A stretch of 64,000 bases of DNA from Streptomyces aureocirculatus (lineage in GTDB: Bacteria > Actinomycetota > Actinomycetes > Streptomycetales > Streptomycetaceae). Below, piece by piece: positions 1-8,131 of this stretch (position 1 is the first letter of the stretch; each line of letters opens with the position of its first letter). A model generated the notes under the pieces. The model had not been told where the DNA came from. It did no database searches and saw only the letters and a list, made by a program, of their open reading frames with translations. The DNA lies in the NCBI RefSeq assembly GCF_000720475.1, contig NZ_JOAP01000038.1, positions 1-64,000 of the forward strand, written 5' to 3'. The translations under genes were made by a program, and so were the position numbers.

Positions 1-183
1 CTTCCACTTGCCGAACCGCGCAGGCAGATCCCGCCACGGCACCCCGGTGCGCTGTCGGAAGAGAATCCCGTTGATCACCCTGCGATGACCCTCCCAGCGG
101 CCGCCCCGCTGCCCGGACTTCGGCAGATGCGGCTTCAGCCGCACCCATTCCTCGTTCGTGAGATCTCCCCGCCCCATGGACAT
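1..183 (-). CDS. IS5-family transposase, 5' part (runs off left edge)
   Basis: The minus strand reads about 61 residues without a stop from an ATG at 183, with a second in-frame ATG at 177. It contains LTNEEWVRLKPHLP, GGRWEGHRRVINGILFRQRT and GVPWRDLPARFGKW, the N-terminal signature of IS5/IS427-type transposases (DUF4096-like). The DDE catalytic core lies beyond the left edge, so whether the element is intact cannot be told. It marks the boundary of an insertion sequence next to the HNH gene. Confidence 0.85.
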   Translation of the reverse strand, partial: MSMGRGDLTNEEWVRLKPHLPKSGQRGGRWEGHRRVINGILFRQRTGVPWRDLPARFGKWK

Positions 184-210
184 GCCAACGACCCGAACCT
201 GAAGCAGTCA

Positions 211-230
211 CATGATCCGCCGGACAGGCC
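211..230. repeat. Probable terminal inverted repeat of the IS5-like element
   Basis: The sequence CATGATCCGCCGGACAGGCC lies 27 bp upstream of the transposase start and resembles IS5-group ends seen in Streptomyces (GGCCTGTCCGGCGGATC on the other strand). It is followed by CTAG at 231-234, a plausible target sequence for the IS427 subgroup. The partner end is outside the window, so this is inference from one end. Confidence 0.5.
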
Positions 231-305
231 CTAGGCTGCCCGTTACGTGCCCTGCCTCGTGGGTGCCGGTAGACCCGTGCCTCAGACTTCGCTTACTGAC
301 GGGGG

Positions 306-668
306 TCAGTACTTCTTGCGCCGGCGCCCGAGACGCCAGCGGTAGAGGGGGCTCGGCACGTGGTTGGACTTCCGCCGGTTGTGCCGGCGGCAGAGCAACT
401 GGCCGTTCCACAGTTCAGTCGGCCCGCCACGGCTCCAGGGGTGTATGTGATCAGCCTCGGTCCCTGGTGCCGGGCACCGGAACCAGAGGGGCGGCTTGTG
501 CTCGCACCGGCCGTTGGCCTGGTGGATGAGCTGCAGCTTCTGGGACCAGCTGAAAAGCCGGGTGGGGTCCCGCCAGCGCCGCTTACGGCCAACGCCGATG
601 GCGAGGCACAGGATGCCGAGCACAGCGACTGCCAGGCAGGCGACCAGCACGGTCGGATCTGGCTGCAT
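306..668 (-). CDS. Membrane-anchored HNH endonuclease-like protein
   Basis: This 120-residue protein has one hydrophobic segment at residues 6-26, a basic stop-transfer stretch, and a C-terminal HNH/zinc module: Cys55, Cys65, EADHIHPWSRGG with the catalytic DHIH around 73-76, Asn88, and CRRHN with Cys93 and His96. HNH domains cleave or nick DNA using one metal ion; a membrane anchor at this size is common in actinobacterial small HNH proteins. It begins 5 bp after the stop of the small gene at 674-844, so the two are probably co-transcribed. Substrate and role are unknown. Confidence 0.75.
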   Translation of the reverse strand: MQPDPTVLVACLAVAVLGILCLAIGVGRKRRWRDPTRLFSWSQKLQLIHQANGRCEHKPPLWFRCPAPGTEADHIHPWSRGGPTELWNGQLLCRRHNRRKSNHVPSPLYRWRLGRRRKKY

Positions 669-673
669 GGCGC

Positions 674-844
674 TCAGTGCAGGTCGTTGCCGAAGGAGAT
701 CAGCTCACGCCTGGTCGCCCAGAACAGGCCCTCGGAGTCGATGAGCGTGACGAGACGTGCCTTTGCGTGGCAAAGGTTGGCCCTTCGGGGCTCACGATGC
801 TCTGCGCCGGGATTGGGCTCGGAGACGATGCGGTACTTGGACAT
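674..844 (-). CDS. Small hypothetical protein (56 aa)
   Basis: ATG at 844, stop TGA at 674-676. The product begins MSKYRIVSEPNPGAEHR and ends LISFGNDLH. The middle, ARLVTLIDSEGLFWATRREL, reads like a compact beta-strand protein. Third positions are mostly G or C. It lies immediately upstream of the HNH gene with only a few bases between them, which supports a two-gene unit. No family recognised. Confidence 0.5.
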   Translation of the reverse strand: MSKYRIVSEPNPGAEHREPRRANLCHAKARLVTLIDSEGLFWATRRELISFGNDLH

Positions 845-888
845 GGCCGAAGGCTGCTTTCTGCACAGGAACGCGTGAGCCGGACAGC

Positions 889-926
889 GAACCGCCGAGG
901 AGATCGGAGTGGCTCCTCGGCGGTTC
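889..926. terminator. Hairpin terminator downstream of the AAA+ gene
   Basis: A 14-bp perfect stem (GAACCGCCGAGGAG at 889-902 with its complement at 913-926) and a 10-nt loop lie 15 bp beyond the stop of the minus-strand AAA+ gene. There is no U tract, as is usual in Streptomyces. Confidence 0.7.
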
Positions 927-940
927 GGATGGGGGCGTCC

Positions 941-2023
941 TCAGAAGTCGATCGAGTACTTCACGGGACGGCGCAGGGTCACCGCGGCGGCACGCAGGTC
1001 CTTCTCGTCGTCGGGCGACCTGTCGTCCTCGTCACGGAGGTCGGTGAGCGTGAAGGCGCCATCCGGGAGCAGGTAGCCGTCCTCGGACGGGGCGGCGTCG
1101 CGCATGCGGAACTGCAGTCCGGTGCCGGTGCCCCAGTCGTTGATGGTCTGCAGGCTGTCGCTGTTGAACAGATCGACACGGCCGTCGAAGACATCGGTGT
1201 CGCCGTTCTTCCAGACGATGTGGGCCTCGATCCGCGAGCCGTCGTGCTCGCTGCGCTTGATGTTCAGGTCACCGATCACCTCAGCGAACGACTCGCCCAG
1301 GCGCAGCTCGAAGGCGATCGCCCGCAGGTGGTCGAAGTTGATGTCGTACTTCCGGGAGAAGTCGACGATCTCGGCCACCTGCTTCTCGGCCACTCCGGGC
1401 ACCTGGTCGCGCAGGTAGGTGGCCACCGTCTCGGGCTCGGGGTAGGCGAAGCGCATGTGGTAGTGGAAGCGGCCGGGACGGTTGAGCATGTAATCGTTGA
1501 CGCGGTGCAGCTCGTTGACCGACAGAACGTAGAGGCGCTTCGTCGTGCTCAGCCCGTCGAACAGACTCAGGAACTGGTTCTGCGACTCGTCGTCCTCGTT
1601 GGAGAAGATCTTCTCGAACTCGTCGAAGACGACGACAACTTCGCCCAGCTCGTCGAGGAAGGTGGCGAGCCCCGGCATGTCGTGCTGTACGAGCACGGTG
1701 GGCAGGTGGTGTTCCTCGCGCATCCGCTCGGCGAGCAGTCGGAGCATGAGGCTCTTACCCATGCCCTTGTCGCCGGAGAGGATGACGCCGAGCGAGCGGT
1801 CCATGGCAGAGTAGCCGGTAACGATCCGCTGTACACGGGAGGCGTGGTTGCCGTAGACGGTCTCCTCGGCGGATGCCAGCGCCTCCGTCTGGCGCAGGCT
1901 GTAGCCGGCCACCTTGGAGAAGGAGATCGTGTAGGTGGCTACGGGCAGGTCAGCGAAGGTCTGCACGGAGTCCCCGTAGAGACGGAACTCCCCGCCGGAG
2001 GCGACGATCGTGGATGCGGGCAT
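941..2023 (-). CDS. AAA+ ATPase
   Basis: A 360-residue protein with Walker A GDKGMGKS (84-91), Walker B VVVFDEFEK (130-138), a sensor-1 stretch LYVLSVNEL (Asn170) and an arginine-finger-like RPGRF (182-186). The start MPASTIVASGG at 2023 is preferred over upstream in-frame codons because GAGAAG precedes it at normal spacing. The fold resembles CDC48/FtsH-type AAA modules that remodel proteins or nucleoprotein complexes with ATP. It is one of several AAA+ genes on this replicon (9003-10910, 13900-15141). The client is unknown. Confidence 0.8.
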   Translation of the reverse strand: MPASTIVASGGEFRLYGDSVQTFADLPVATYTISFSKVAGYSLRQTEALASAEETVYGNHASRVQRIVTGYSAMDRSLGVILSGDKGMGKSLMLRLLAERMREEHHLPTVLVQHDMPGLATFLDELGEVVVVFDEFEKIFSNEDDESQNQFLSLFDGLSTTKRLYVLSVNELHRVNDYMLNRPGRFHYHMRFAYPEPETVATYLRDQVPGVAEKQVAEIVDFSRKYDINFDHLRAIAFELRLGESFAEVIGDLNIKRSEHDGSRIEAHIVWKNGDTDVFDGRVDLFNSDSLQTINDWGTGTGLQFRMRDAAPSEDGYLLPDGAFTLTDLRDEDDRSPDDEKDLRAAAVTLRRPVKYSIDF

Positions 2024-2078
2024 GAAGACTTCTCGCTTTCGCGGGAGTATGTGGGTGGTGGTGGCAGCACAGAGGTGC

Positions 2079-2168
2079 TCAACGGATGGGCAGCACGCTG
2101 CTGTCCGGGCGGTAGACGCCTTTGCCCTCATCGAGCGCGGACTCGGTGAGGGTGACGGTGGCCGGCAT
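2079..2168 (-). CDS. Possible 29-aa ORF
   Basis: ATG at 2168 gives MPATVTLTESALDEG followed by KGVYRPDSSVLPIR and a stop at 2079-2081, just upstream of the AAA+ gene and in the same direction. Composition fits coding DNA, but the length is minimal and no ribosome binding site stands out. Confidence 0.3.
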   Translation of the reverse strand: MPATVTLTESALDEGKGVYRPDSSVLPIR

Positions 2169-2244
2169 CAGGCGTGTTGGCGGCGCGGCGCCAGGTTCGC
2201 AGCGGGGTTGAACGTCACTGGTCTCCGCGGCCGCGTGGTCGTAG

Positions 2245-2278
2245 GGTCCTGCGTCATGCCGCGAGTCGACGCAGGACC
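2245..2278. terminator. Hairpin terminator after the lipoprotein gene
   Basis: GGTCCTGCGTC at 2245-2255 pairs perfectly with 2268-2278 around a 12-nt loop, 25 bp past the stop of the minus-strand lipoprotein gene. Confidence 0.6.
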
Positions 2279-2302
2279 GGCGATACCATTGGGTCGTTCA
2301 GT

Positions 2303-2821
2303 TCAGAAGCGGTCGCCGATGTCGACGCTGTCGTACTCCTCGCGCGAGACAGTCTCCCAGTCGGTCGCATTGCCGTCCTTCAATCGCAGCTCCCACTTCG
2401 CGGGTGTCTTGTATCCCTTGAAGACGCGCACGGTGGTGGTCCCGCACGGTGCAGAAGAGCCGCCTTTGTCGGGCGTGCGGGCACTCGGTGTCGAGCGGGG
2501 AGGGTTCTTCTTCGAGGTGTCGGTGCGCGGCGGCTGCGGTGCGTCCGGCTGGTCATCGCTCGTGTCAGTGGGCGGCTTGGGCCGGGGCTTGGGCCCCGGC
2601 TTGGCGAGCGTGGTCCGGAGCATCTGAGTACGCGTGAATCGGCAGGGGGCCGGCCGCGCGATCTGATCGTAGACGGGGCCTTCGGCGGCCCGGCTGCGCT
2701 TGTCGATGACCTTGCCGTGGTCGAGGTCGGTGTCGGGGTCCGCGCATCCGGCGAGGGTGAGAGCTGTGGTGATGACGGTGGTCGCGGTCGCGATGACCGG
2801 CCGCACGGCGATGGAGCGCAC
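2303..2821 (-). CDS. Small secreted lipoprotein
   Basis: A 172-residue protein with a lipoprotein signal: Arg-bearing N terminus, hydrophobic core and lipobox LAGC (Cys26), predicting lipid attachment on the outer face of the membrane. The middle is low-complexity Pro/Lys/Asp (PKPRPKPPTDTSDDQPD), a likely wall-spanning linker. The C terminus, VRVFKGYKTPAKWELRLKDG, looks folded. No enzyme motif is visible. A terminator follows at 2245-2278. Confidence 0.7.
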   Translation of the reverse strand: MRSIAVRPVIATATTVITTALTLAGCADPDTDLDHGKVIDKRSRAAEGPVYDQIARPAPCRFTRTQMLRTTLAKPGPKPRPKPPTDTSDDQPDAPQPPRTDTSKKNPPRSTPSARTPDKGGSSAPCGTTTVRVFKGYKTPAKWELRLKDGNATDWETVSREEYDSVDIGDRF

Positions 2822-2830
2822 GATGTGTCC

Positions 2831-3530
2831 TTAGGAGTGGTGGCGTTGGGGTACGGGGGGCGAGCGGCCGGTCGCGCGCTGGTCGAGCGGCCGCCCGTCG
2901 CGTGTCAGGCTCGGGAAGGCCCGAGGCCAGACGGTTGTAGTGCTCTGCGTTCGACAGGGCCAGCGGGTTGGACCCGACGGCACTGACGCCGGTGTTGCCC
3001 GGAAGACCGGAGAGGATGCTGAACTATCCCGCTTCGCCGAACGGGACGAACTCCCAGTGCACGTTCTCGTCCTGGGTGGACTGGAGGAAATCGGTGGTCT
3101 CCACCACGTCCTACGGGGCGCCGTCAGTCTGGAAGACGACGAAGGCCGGCGACGAGGCCTTGTATGCGCTGGAGGCGTGGTATTGGTCGAGCACGGCCTC
3201 CATGGCCGGGCGGTAGTGCGTTCCTCCATGCTTGTGCAGTTGGGCGATGCGGCCTTGGTGGGCGCCGAGTTCGACGTCGACGAAGACCTGCCGACGCCGG
3301 AAGAGGCCGCCTCACGCGATGGAGTGTTTTTTGGTGGAGGAGAAGCTGACCGGGACCTTGCCGTCGTCGTCCAAGTGCGCGGACAGGCTGAGGATCTGGT
3401 CGCTCAGCCGCTGGACCGAGCCGTTGGCGAAGTAGTGCTCCATCGAGAGGGAGACGGTCGATCACGAGGTAGACGGCGGCGCGGTCGCCGAGGCGGTCGT
3501 TCAGGCTGCTGCGCGCCGCTCGTGTGACAT
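2831..3530 (-). pseudogene. Decayed vWA-domain (TerF/TerY-like) gene
   Basis: Pieced together across frames, the minus strand reads AAVYLVIDRS...ME, HLDDDGKVPVSFSS, VFVDVELGAHQGRIAQLH, THYRPAMEAVLDQYH, FVVFQTDGAP, WEFVPFGEAG and YNRLASGLPEP, a vWA domain of the type found near tellurium-resistance-like genes. It is broken by a frameshift inside the metal-binding DxSxS motif near 3440, another near 3320, and in-frame stops after TDGAP and after FGEAG. It cannot make a working vWA protein. It sits downstream of the SsgA-like gene. Confidence 0.75.
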
Positions 3531-3587
3531 GGCGGCGCGGATCTTCTTGCGCTGCGCCCGTTGCGGGCGTGCGGGGCGGTGCTTGGC

Positions 3588-4001
3588 TCAGTGGGTCAGA
3601 AGCTCGTCGAGGAAGCTGTCGATGTCGACGGATTCAGACTCCCGACCTGCGGGGACGACCTCGAAGGTCTTGGCGAGCCATGCCTTCACGGAAGCTGCCG
3701 GCCCTTCAAGGCGCGCGTATCCGCCGGGGGATTCCAGTTCGATGCTGAAGCCGCAGTTTCGGTGAGGACCGATCGGAGTGATCTTCACGTCCCCGATGCC
3801 AGCGGGTGTGATGAGGCCCTGGTCGAGCAGTTCCCGGGCGAACGTCCACCGGACCACCTCGTCGGGCGTGACGTCAAAGGAGAACTGCACCGCGTACGGG
3901 TCGGAGTCCGTGTAGTACAGCCGCACGGGGACGAAGACACGCGCGTCCGGGCCGGCCACGAGCGTCATGCGGATCTTCAGTTCCAGGCCGGGAAAGTCCA
4001 T
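3588..4001 (-). CDS. SsgA-like sporulation/cell division protein (SALP)
   Basis: A 137-residue protein starting MDFPGLELKIRM at 4001 with AGGAA eight bases upstream. The segments LYYTDSDPYAVQFSFDV, VRWTFARELLDQGLITPAG, GDVKI and ELESPGGYARLEGPAASV match the SsgA/SsgB family, which directs Z-ring placement and spore maturation in streptomycetes. SALP genes are otherwise restricted to sporulating actinomycetes, so this strongly supports the host assignment. Its presence on a mobile replicon may let the element influence host development; that is inference. Confidence 0.8.
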   Translation of the reverse strand: MDFPGLELKIRMTLVAGPDARVFVPVRLYYTDSDPYAVQFSFDVTPDEVVRWTFARELLDQGLITPAGIGDVKITPIGPHRNCGFSIELESPGGYARLEGPAASVKAWLAKTFEVVPAGRESESVDIDSFLDELLTH

Positions 4002-4086
4002 GGGTGGATTCCTGTTCTCGGAGGGAAAGCGTGGTGGAGGCGGGAGGCGAGGCCCGACGCTGCTCAAACACCGCCGTTCCGCCTAG

Positions 4087-4269
4087 CTAGGTCGCTGTGC
4101 GGGAGGGGGACAGGGCGGGTGCAGCTTGCTGCGCCTGGCGTTCTGCCAGGGCGTTTATGGCGAAGAGGACCTCGCCCTGGATGGTCCATTGGCCGAGGTA
4201 GGTTTGTGCAATGTGGAAAACCGCAGGGGCGGGTGTCTCGCTCGTCGAGAACACCCGCCCCTGCGGCAT
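4087..4269 (-). CDS. Doubtful small ORF
   Basis: The segment FHIAQTYLGQWTIQGEVLF...INALAERQAQQ looks protein-like, but the only ATG lies inside the terminator hairpin of the helicase gene and codon bias is weak. It may be a remnant. Confidence 0.25.
   Translation of the reverse strand: MPQGRVFSTSETPAPAVFHIAQTYLGQWTIQGEVLFAINALAERQAQQAAPALSPSRTAT
4221..4266. terminator. Strong terminator of the UvrD/Rep-like helicase gene
   Basis: A 16-bp perfect stem (CCGCAGGGGCGGGTGT at 4221-4236 with 4251-4266) and a 14-nt loop, 20 bp past the helicase stop. Confidence 0.8.
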
Positions 4270-4286
4270 GGGGTGGCGGCGGTTGG

Positions 4287-7085
4287 TCAGACGGCCGCAG
4301 TGACCGCGGAGCGGTCGTCGGTGTTGCCGGGAGCAGCGCTGTCGTTGTCGTCCAGGAGGTCCGGATCGATGCCGAGGGCGCGAGCGGCCTTCCTCTTGTC
4401 ACGCTCGGCCAGAGCCGTCACGATCTGCTCGTAACTGCTCTGGATCGGCGGGTTCTTCACGGTGCCGTAGCCGAGTACGTACTGGCTCTTCATGGCACGG
4501 GTGAAGGCGACGTAGAACATCCGCTTGGCGTCTTGGGTCATCTTCGTGTCCTCCCTGTAGAGGACGACAGCGTTGTCGAATTCGAGACCCTTGGCACCGT
4601 GGATCGTCGAAACGACCAGGTCGGCCTTGGACTCGAGGTTCTTCCGCTTGCGCTCCTGGTTCTTCTGCTTGTTGATGTTCAGCTTCTGCTGGTTCCGCTG
4701 AATCTCGAAGGAGAGCAGGTTGTCGCGCAGCCGATCGAAGAACGTCTTGTGCGTGAGCGTGCCCTGGTGGCAGAGCGTGGTCCAGCCGTTGATGGTCGCG
4801 CTGTTCTCGATCCACCACTCGGAGATCGTGCGCCAGATCGCCTTCTTGACGTTGGCGTTGGCGGCGTTCTTTGTCAGCTTGTCCATGTTGTCCTTGATCC
4901 CCTGGGAGACCACGAACGCGGCGTTGGCCGGCGGTGCCTGCAGGACGTCGTTCCAGAAGAACTTGATGTACTTCGAGAAGATGTCCGTGGCGTAGACACG
5001 ATCGCTGACCAGAGAGGCGACGCGGCGGTCCGGGTAGCGCTTTTCGAGCACATCCTGGATCAAGGACACCTCGCGGCGCGAGTAGGCAAGGAAGGCCACC
5101 TGCTCGCCCCGGTCCAGGCACTTGTCCACGTAGTCGGGGATGACTGTGTTGCGCACGATCGCCTGCAGGTCCTGGGTGACGAACGAGGTGAGTCTGGCCA
5201 CCTCGCGGTACTCCAGGGTGACCTTCTCCTGGAACGAGTCGGCCGTGGGAATTGCGAGCGAGTTCGCCTGCAGCTGGATGTTGGCGAACTGGTTGGTCTC
5301 CAGTCCGCCGAGCACGACGTTTGCGAAATCCAGGATCTCCTGGTTGCTCCGGTAGTTCGTCGTGAGCTTGAAGGTCGCGAAGACGCCCGAGTCCTCCAGC
5401 GTGTTGAGCGCACGCGGGTTCGCCGAGCGGAACTCGTACAGCGTCTGCGAGGCATCGCCGACGATGAACAGGGACTGAGCGTGCTTGGTGATGTACTTCA
5501 GCACGTAGATGAACTCAAACACGCTGTTGTCCTGCACCTCGTCGATGATGAGGTACTTCGACTGCACGTGGGCCGGCTCGGCCATGTCGTCGATCTTCTG
5601 GTAGCAGATGATGATCTGTAGCTCCAGCGACGTCTGCTCGATGCGGTCGAGCAGGGCGATCACCTCGTCGAAGTGGCCCTCGACGAAGGTGTTCAGGGCC
5701 GTGAACGCGCCGGTCCTGTGCTGGTCGACCTCGAGCAGGCGCTGGCGGAACATCGCGGCGAACTGGCTGTTGGGGTAGAAGATGTCGATCGAGTTGATGA
5801 TGGTGTCGATCGCCGAGACCTTGTGTCTCGGATGGTTCATCGAGTAGATATCGATGATCATCTTGGCGATCGTCATCGAGCCGACGTCCGGGTTCTTCTC
5901 CGTGATGTTGTCGGCTGCGGCGTTGGTGAACGAGAGCACCGTGATGTCCGAGGCGGCGACGCCGCAGGCTTCGAGGTACTTGATCCGTTCGAGGATGACA
6001 GTCGACTTGCCGGTGCCGGCTCCCGCCTGCGTCATCACCAGCGGCTCGTGCGTGGTGAGTGCGTCGAGCTGCTGCTTGGACAGGTGGGGCGGCAGATTCG
6101 GAGGCGTGGTCGGCTGCGCAGGCACGATCAGCTGAGCCTTCATCTGCTCCAGGTGGTCGAGCGTGTGGTTCATCAGCAGGCTGAGGTTCTGCTTCGACAG
6201 CTTCGTGGCGATCTGGCCGGAGAAGGTCGCATCCAGATACTTGTGGATCTGGTGGTAGGCCTCCAGCGGGACGTTGTAGTTTTCCAGGTAGCGCAGCTGG
6301 ACGGCGAGCATGTTCAGATGCTGCTCCGTCGGGCCCGCGGGCATGTCCTGGATGTAGCGGCAGACTTCGTCGGCGATCGCCTCGGAGTCCCAGATCTGGG
6401 CTAGGCCCGTGATGCGCTCGTAGATCGAGTACTGGCGCATCCACGCGTCGAACTCATCGCCGAGGTTGGAGGCCGCCAGGCCGGCGGATGTGAGCACGTC
6501 CTGGACGTAGTCACGGGCGTTCTCCAGCGGGCTGGTGTCCCACTGCAGGAAGACGGCGGCATCGTGGTTGCCGTAGCCGACCGAGTGCGGGATGGCGGTC
6601 GCGTGCTCCGGCTCGGGCAGCCCCTTCTTGAAGAAGTACAGCTCCATCCGGTACTGGATGACGAGGTCGCGCGTGGACTTGCCGCCGGACTTGTCCTCGT
6701 AGAACACGAGAGCCTGCGGGATCATGTCGAAGACGATGTCCCAGACGTCGAACCGGCTGGACGAAGTGTCGACAGCGAAGCGGTCGTCGGCGTGCGGGCT
6801 CGGCAGGGTGAAGGACCCGCCGGCGTTCAGGGCGCGGCGCGTGATCGGCGCGAGCGGGATTGACGTCGTGGTGATGTCGTGCTGCGTCGAGCTCTGCTTG
6901 ACCTCGATGTCGGCGGCCATGGCGTAGGCGGTGTTGGTGGCAGTGTTGATCGGCAGCAGGGACTCGTTGAGCAGGCCGATCTTCTTGCCGTTGCCGGTGA
7001 GCTTCGAGGAGAAGAACTTCGGGTCGACGGCCTTCTGAGCAACGGCATTGGCCGAAAGGTCGAGGTCATCAAGCAGGACAGGCAT
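4287..7085 (-). CDS. UvrD/Rep-type SF1 DNA helicase
   Basis: A 932-residue protein; the start MPVLLDDLDLSANA at 7085 has AAAGG upstream and is chosen over a longer frame. The N-terminal about 340 residues are a private extension. Then come SF1A motifs: Walker A AGAGTGKS (about 352), TVLSFTNAAA (Ia), YLIIDEVQDNS (about 511), FIVGDASQTLYEFR (III), TTNYRSNQEIL (IV), STIHGAKGLEFD (V) and MFYVAFTRA (VI, about 856). This predicts a 3'-5' ssDNA translocase/helicase. Isolated, with its own terminator; plausibly part of the plasmid's replication or repair set. Confidence 0.9.
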   Translation of the reverse strand: MPVLLDDLDLSANAVAQKAVDPKFFSSKLTGNGKKIGLLNESLLPINTATNTAYAMAADIEVKQSSTQHDITTTSIPLAPITRRALNAGGSFTLPSPHADDRFAVDTSSSRFDVWDIVFDMIPQALVFYEDKSGGKSTRDLVIQYRMELYFFKKGLPEPEHATAIPHSVGYGNHDAAVFLQWDTSPLENARDYVQDVLTSAGLAASNLGDEFDAWMRQYSIYERITGLAQIWDSEAIADEVCRYIQDMPAGPTEQHLNMLAVQLRYLENYNVPLEAYHQIHKYLDATFSGQIATKLSKQNLSLLMNHTLDHLEQMKAQLIVPAQPTTPPNLPPHLSKQQLDALTTHEPLVMTQAGAGTGKSTVILERIKYLEACGVAASDITVLSFTNAAADNITEKNPDVGSMTIAKMIIDIYSMNHPRHKVSAIDTIINSIDIFYPNSQFAAMFRQRLLEVDQHRTGAFTALNTFVEGHFDEVIALLDRIEQTSLELQIIICYQKIDDMAEPAHVQSKYLIIDEVQDNSVFEFIYVLKYITKHAQSLFIVGDASQTLYEFRSANPRALNTLEDSGVFATFKLTTNYRSNQEILDFANVVLGGLETNQFANIQLQANSLAIPTADSFQEKVTLEYREVARLTSFVTQDLQAIVRNTVIPDYVDKCLDRGEQVAFLAYSRREVSLIQDVLEKRYPDRRVASLVSDRVYATDIFSKYIKFFWNDVLQAPPANAAFVVSQGIKDNMDKLTKNAANANVKKAIWRTISEWWIENSATINGWTTLCHQGTLTHKTFFDRLRDNLLSFEIQRNQQKLNINKQKNQERKRKNLESKADLVVSTIHGAKGLEFDNAVVLYREDTKMTQDAKRMFYVAFTRAMKSQYVLGYGTVKNPPIQSSYEQIVTALAERDKRKAARALGIDPDLLDDNDSAAPGNTDDRSAVTAAV

Positions 7086-7416
7086 GTCGCTGCCTTTCTT
7101 GAGTGGATTGAGAGGCGGATTTACAGAAGGCATAAATGACGCCGCATAGCAATTCCGACAAGAGATTAACAGCAAGTCGAATGCTCGGAGGTGAGCGAAG
7201 AGCACAGCGACAGGGCTGGGCCATGGGGGCGCAGGTACGAACACGGGCGGGGCTCTCGTCAGCCGACGAGCCCCGCCCGTGTTCCTCTCAACCCACCCGT
7301 CAGGGGCCGTTAGGCCCCTGAGTCCGGGGTATGTGGCGAAGCCACGCCCCGGACACCGCGCGCTACCCAGGCGCGCGGTCGTTCATCAGCGGCAGCTCAC
7401 CTCACGTCGAGGTCGA
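7086..7416. other. Intergenic region upstream of the SF1 helicase
   Basis: 331 bp with no supported gene. It holds the helicase leader, with an A/T-richer patch around 7130-7180 that is the likely promoter area, and the terminator at 7239-7284. Confidence 0.5.
7239..7284. terminator. Terminator of the 79-aa gene
   Basis: A 17-bp perfect stem (GAACACGGGCGGGGCTC at 7239-7255 with 7268-7284), loop 12 nt. Confidence 0.75.
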
Positions 7417-7656
7417 CTACGAGCGGCGCCGGTCGGTTCCATCGACGGCAGCATCGTCGGCATCGAGATCCCAGGGACAGGCCGTGACGAGGAATCCTGC
7501 GGAATCAACCTCGATCAGGCCAAGCATGAGGCCCAGTTCGCGGAGTTCATCGGTGCTCCGGACATGGGCGGTGAGGTTCGTTCGGGCCGCGGCGGAGAGC
7601 TCCATGGCTCGCTTTCGGTGCTCTTGGAGCAGAGGTTTGGGGAGCATGGTGGACAT
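7417..7656 (-). CDS. Hypothetical protein (79 aa)
   Basis: Start at 7656 with a strong AAGGGAGGACAGCC ribosome binding site directly upstream. The product begins MSTMLPKPLLQEHRKRAMEL and contains AARTNLTAHVRSTDELRELG, probably helical, followed by an acidic tail DLDADDAAVDG. No family recognised. It follows the HsdM remnant and ends before the terminator at 7239-7284. Confidence 0.6.
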   Translation of the reverse strand: MSTMLPKPLLQEHRKRAMELSAAARTNLTAHVRSTDELRELGLMLGLIEVDSAGFLVTACPWDLDADDAAVDGTDRRRS

Positions 7657-7659
7657 GGC

Positions 7660-7829
7660 TGTCCTCCCTTTCTGAGCAATGAGGGCGTGGGGGCGAGGTA
7701 CGTCGCTGGCGTGCTTCAGGAAACGAACGGCAGCAGATAGTCCTGCTATTGGTGCGGGCTCAGCGGGCCGCGCAGCACCTCGGCGGCGCCCAGCAGGTGC
7801 CTCTCGAGCTGAGAGAGCGACAGTGGCAT
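7660..7829 (-). pseudogene. Remnant of a type I restriction methylase (HsdM) N terminus
   Basis: From an ATG at 7829 the minus strand reads MPLSLSQLERHLLGAAEVLRGPL then SPHQ, a stop, then QDYLLPF; in the next frame it reads RFLKHASDVPRPHALIAQ. Together this matches the start of HsdM proteins (LExHLWxAADILRG...DYKDYIFPLLFFKRLSDV). A stop codon and a frameshift interrupt it and the methyltransferase core is absent. It is a fossil of a lost modification system. Confidence 0.65.
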
Positions 7830-7865
7830 GACGGACGTCCTTTGCACGGCCCATGGGCAGTGGAA

Positions 7866-8103
7866 TCAGTGGTGCCCGGCCGGGAGGCGGGGCGCCGAAG
7901 TCGTCTGGTGGGGAAGGGCGGTCCGGCCAGGTGCGGGCTGGCCCGAGCCGTCGCTGGCCCGTGGCCGCCCGATCAGCGTGTCGATCACATTGGCGGTAAC
8001 GGCCAACGCGGTACTCCCGAGAAGGTTGTGGCAGGTACCCGGCCCGTCTGGGCCGGGGTTAGCGCACCACGTCACTACCGCGAGCGTGTCGCCGGTCGGA
8101 CAT
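7866..8103 (-). other. Gap with a possible start-less coding remnant
   Basis: One minus frame keeps coding-like third positions (TWCANPGPDGPGTCHNLLG, then TANVIDTLIGRP) and ends at 7866, but no ATG or well-placed GTG opens it. It is either a decayed gene or an ORF with an unrecognised start. Confidence 0.25.
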
Positions 8104-8131
8104 CGCGTGCTCGACTCGCGTCCCTGACGGG

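Noticed and set aside
677..2149. 490-aa open frame on the plus strand
   Set aside because: Exactly antisense to the AAA+ gene, whose motifs are clear. Long antisense frames are expected in high-GC DNA.
3561..5621. 686-aa open frame on the plus strand
   Set aside because: Antisense to the SsgA-like and SF1 helicase genes; low-complexity Val/Leu/Arg composition with no motif.
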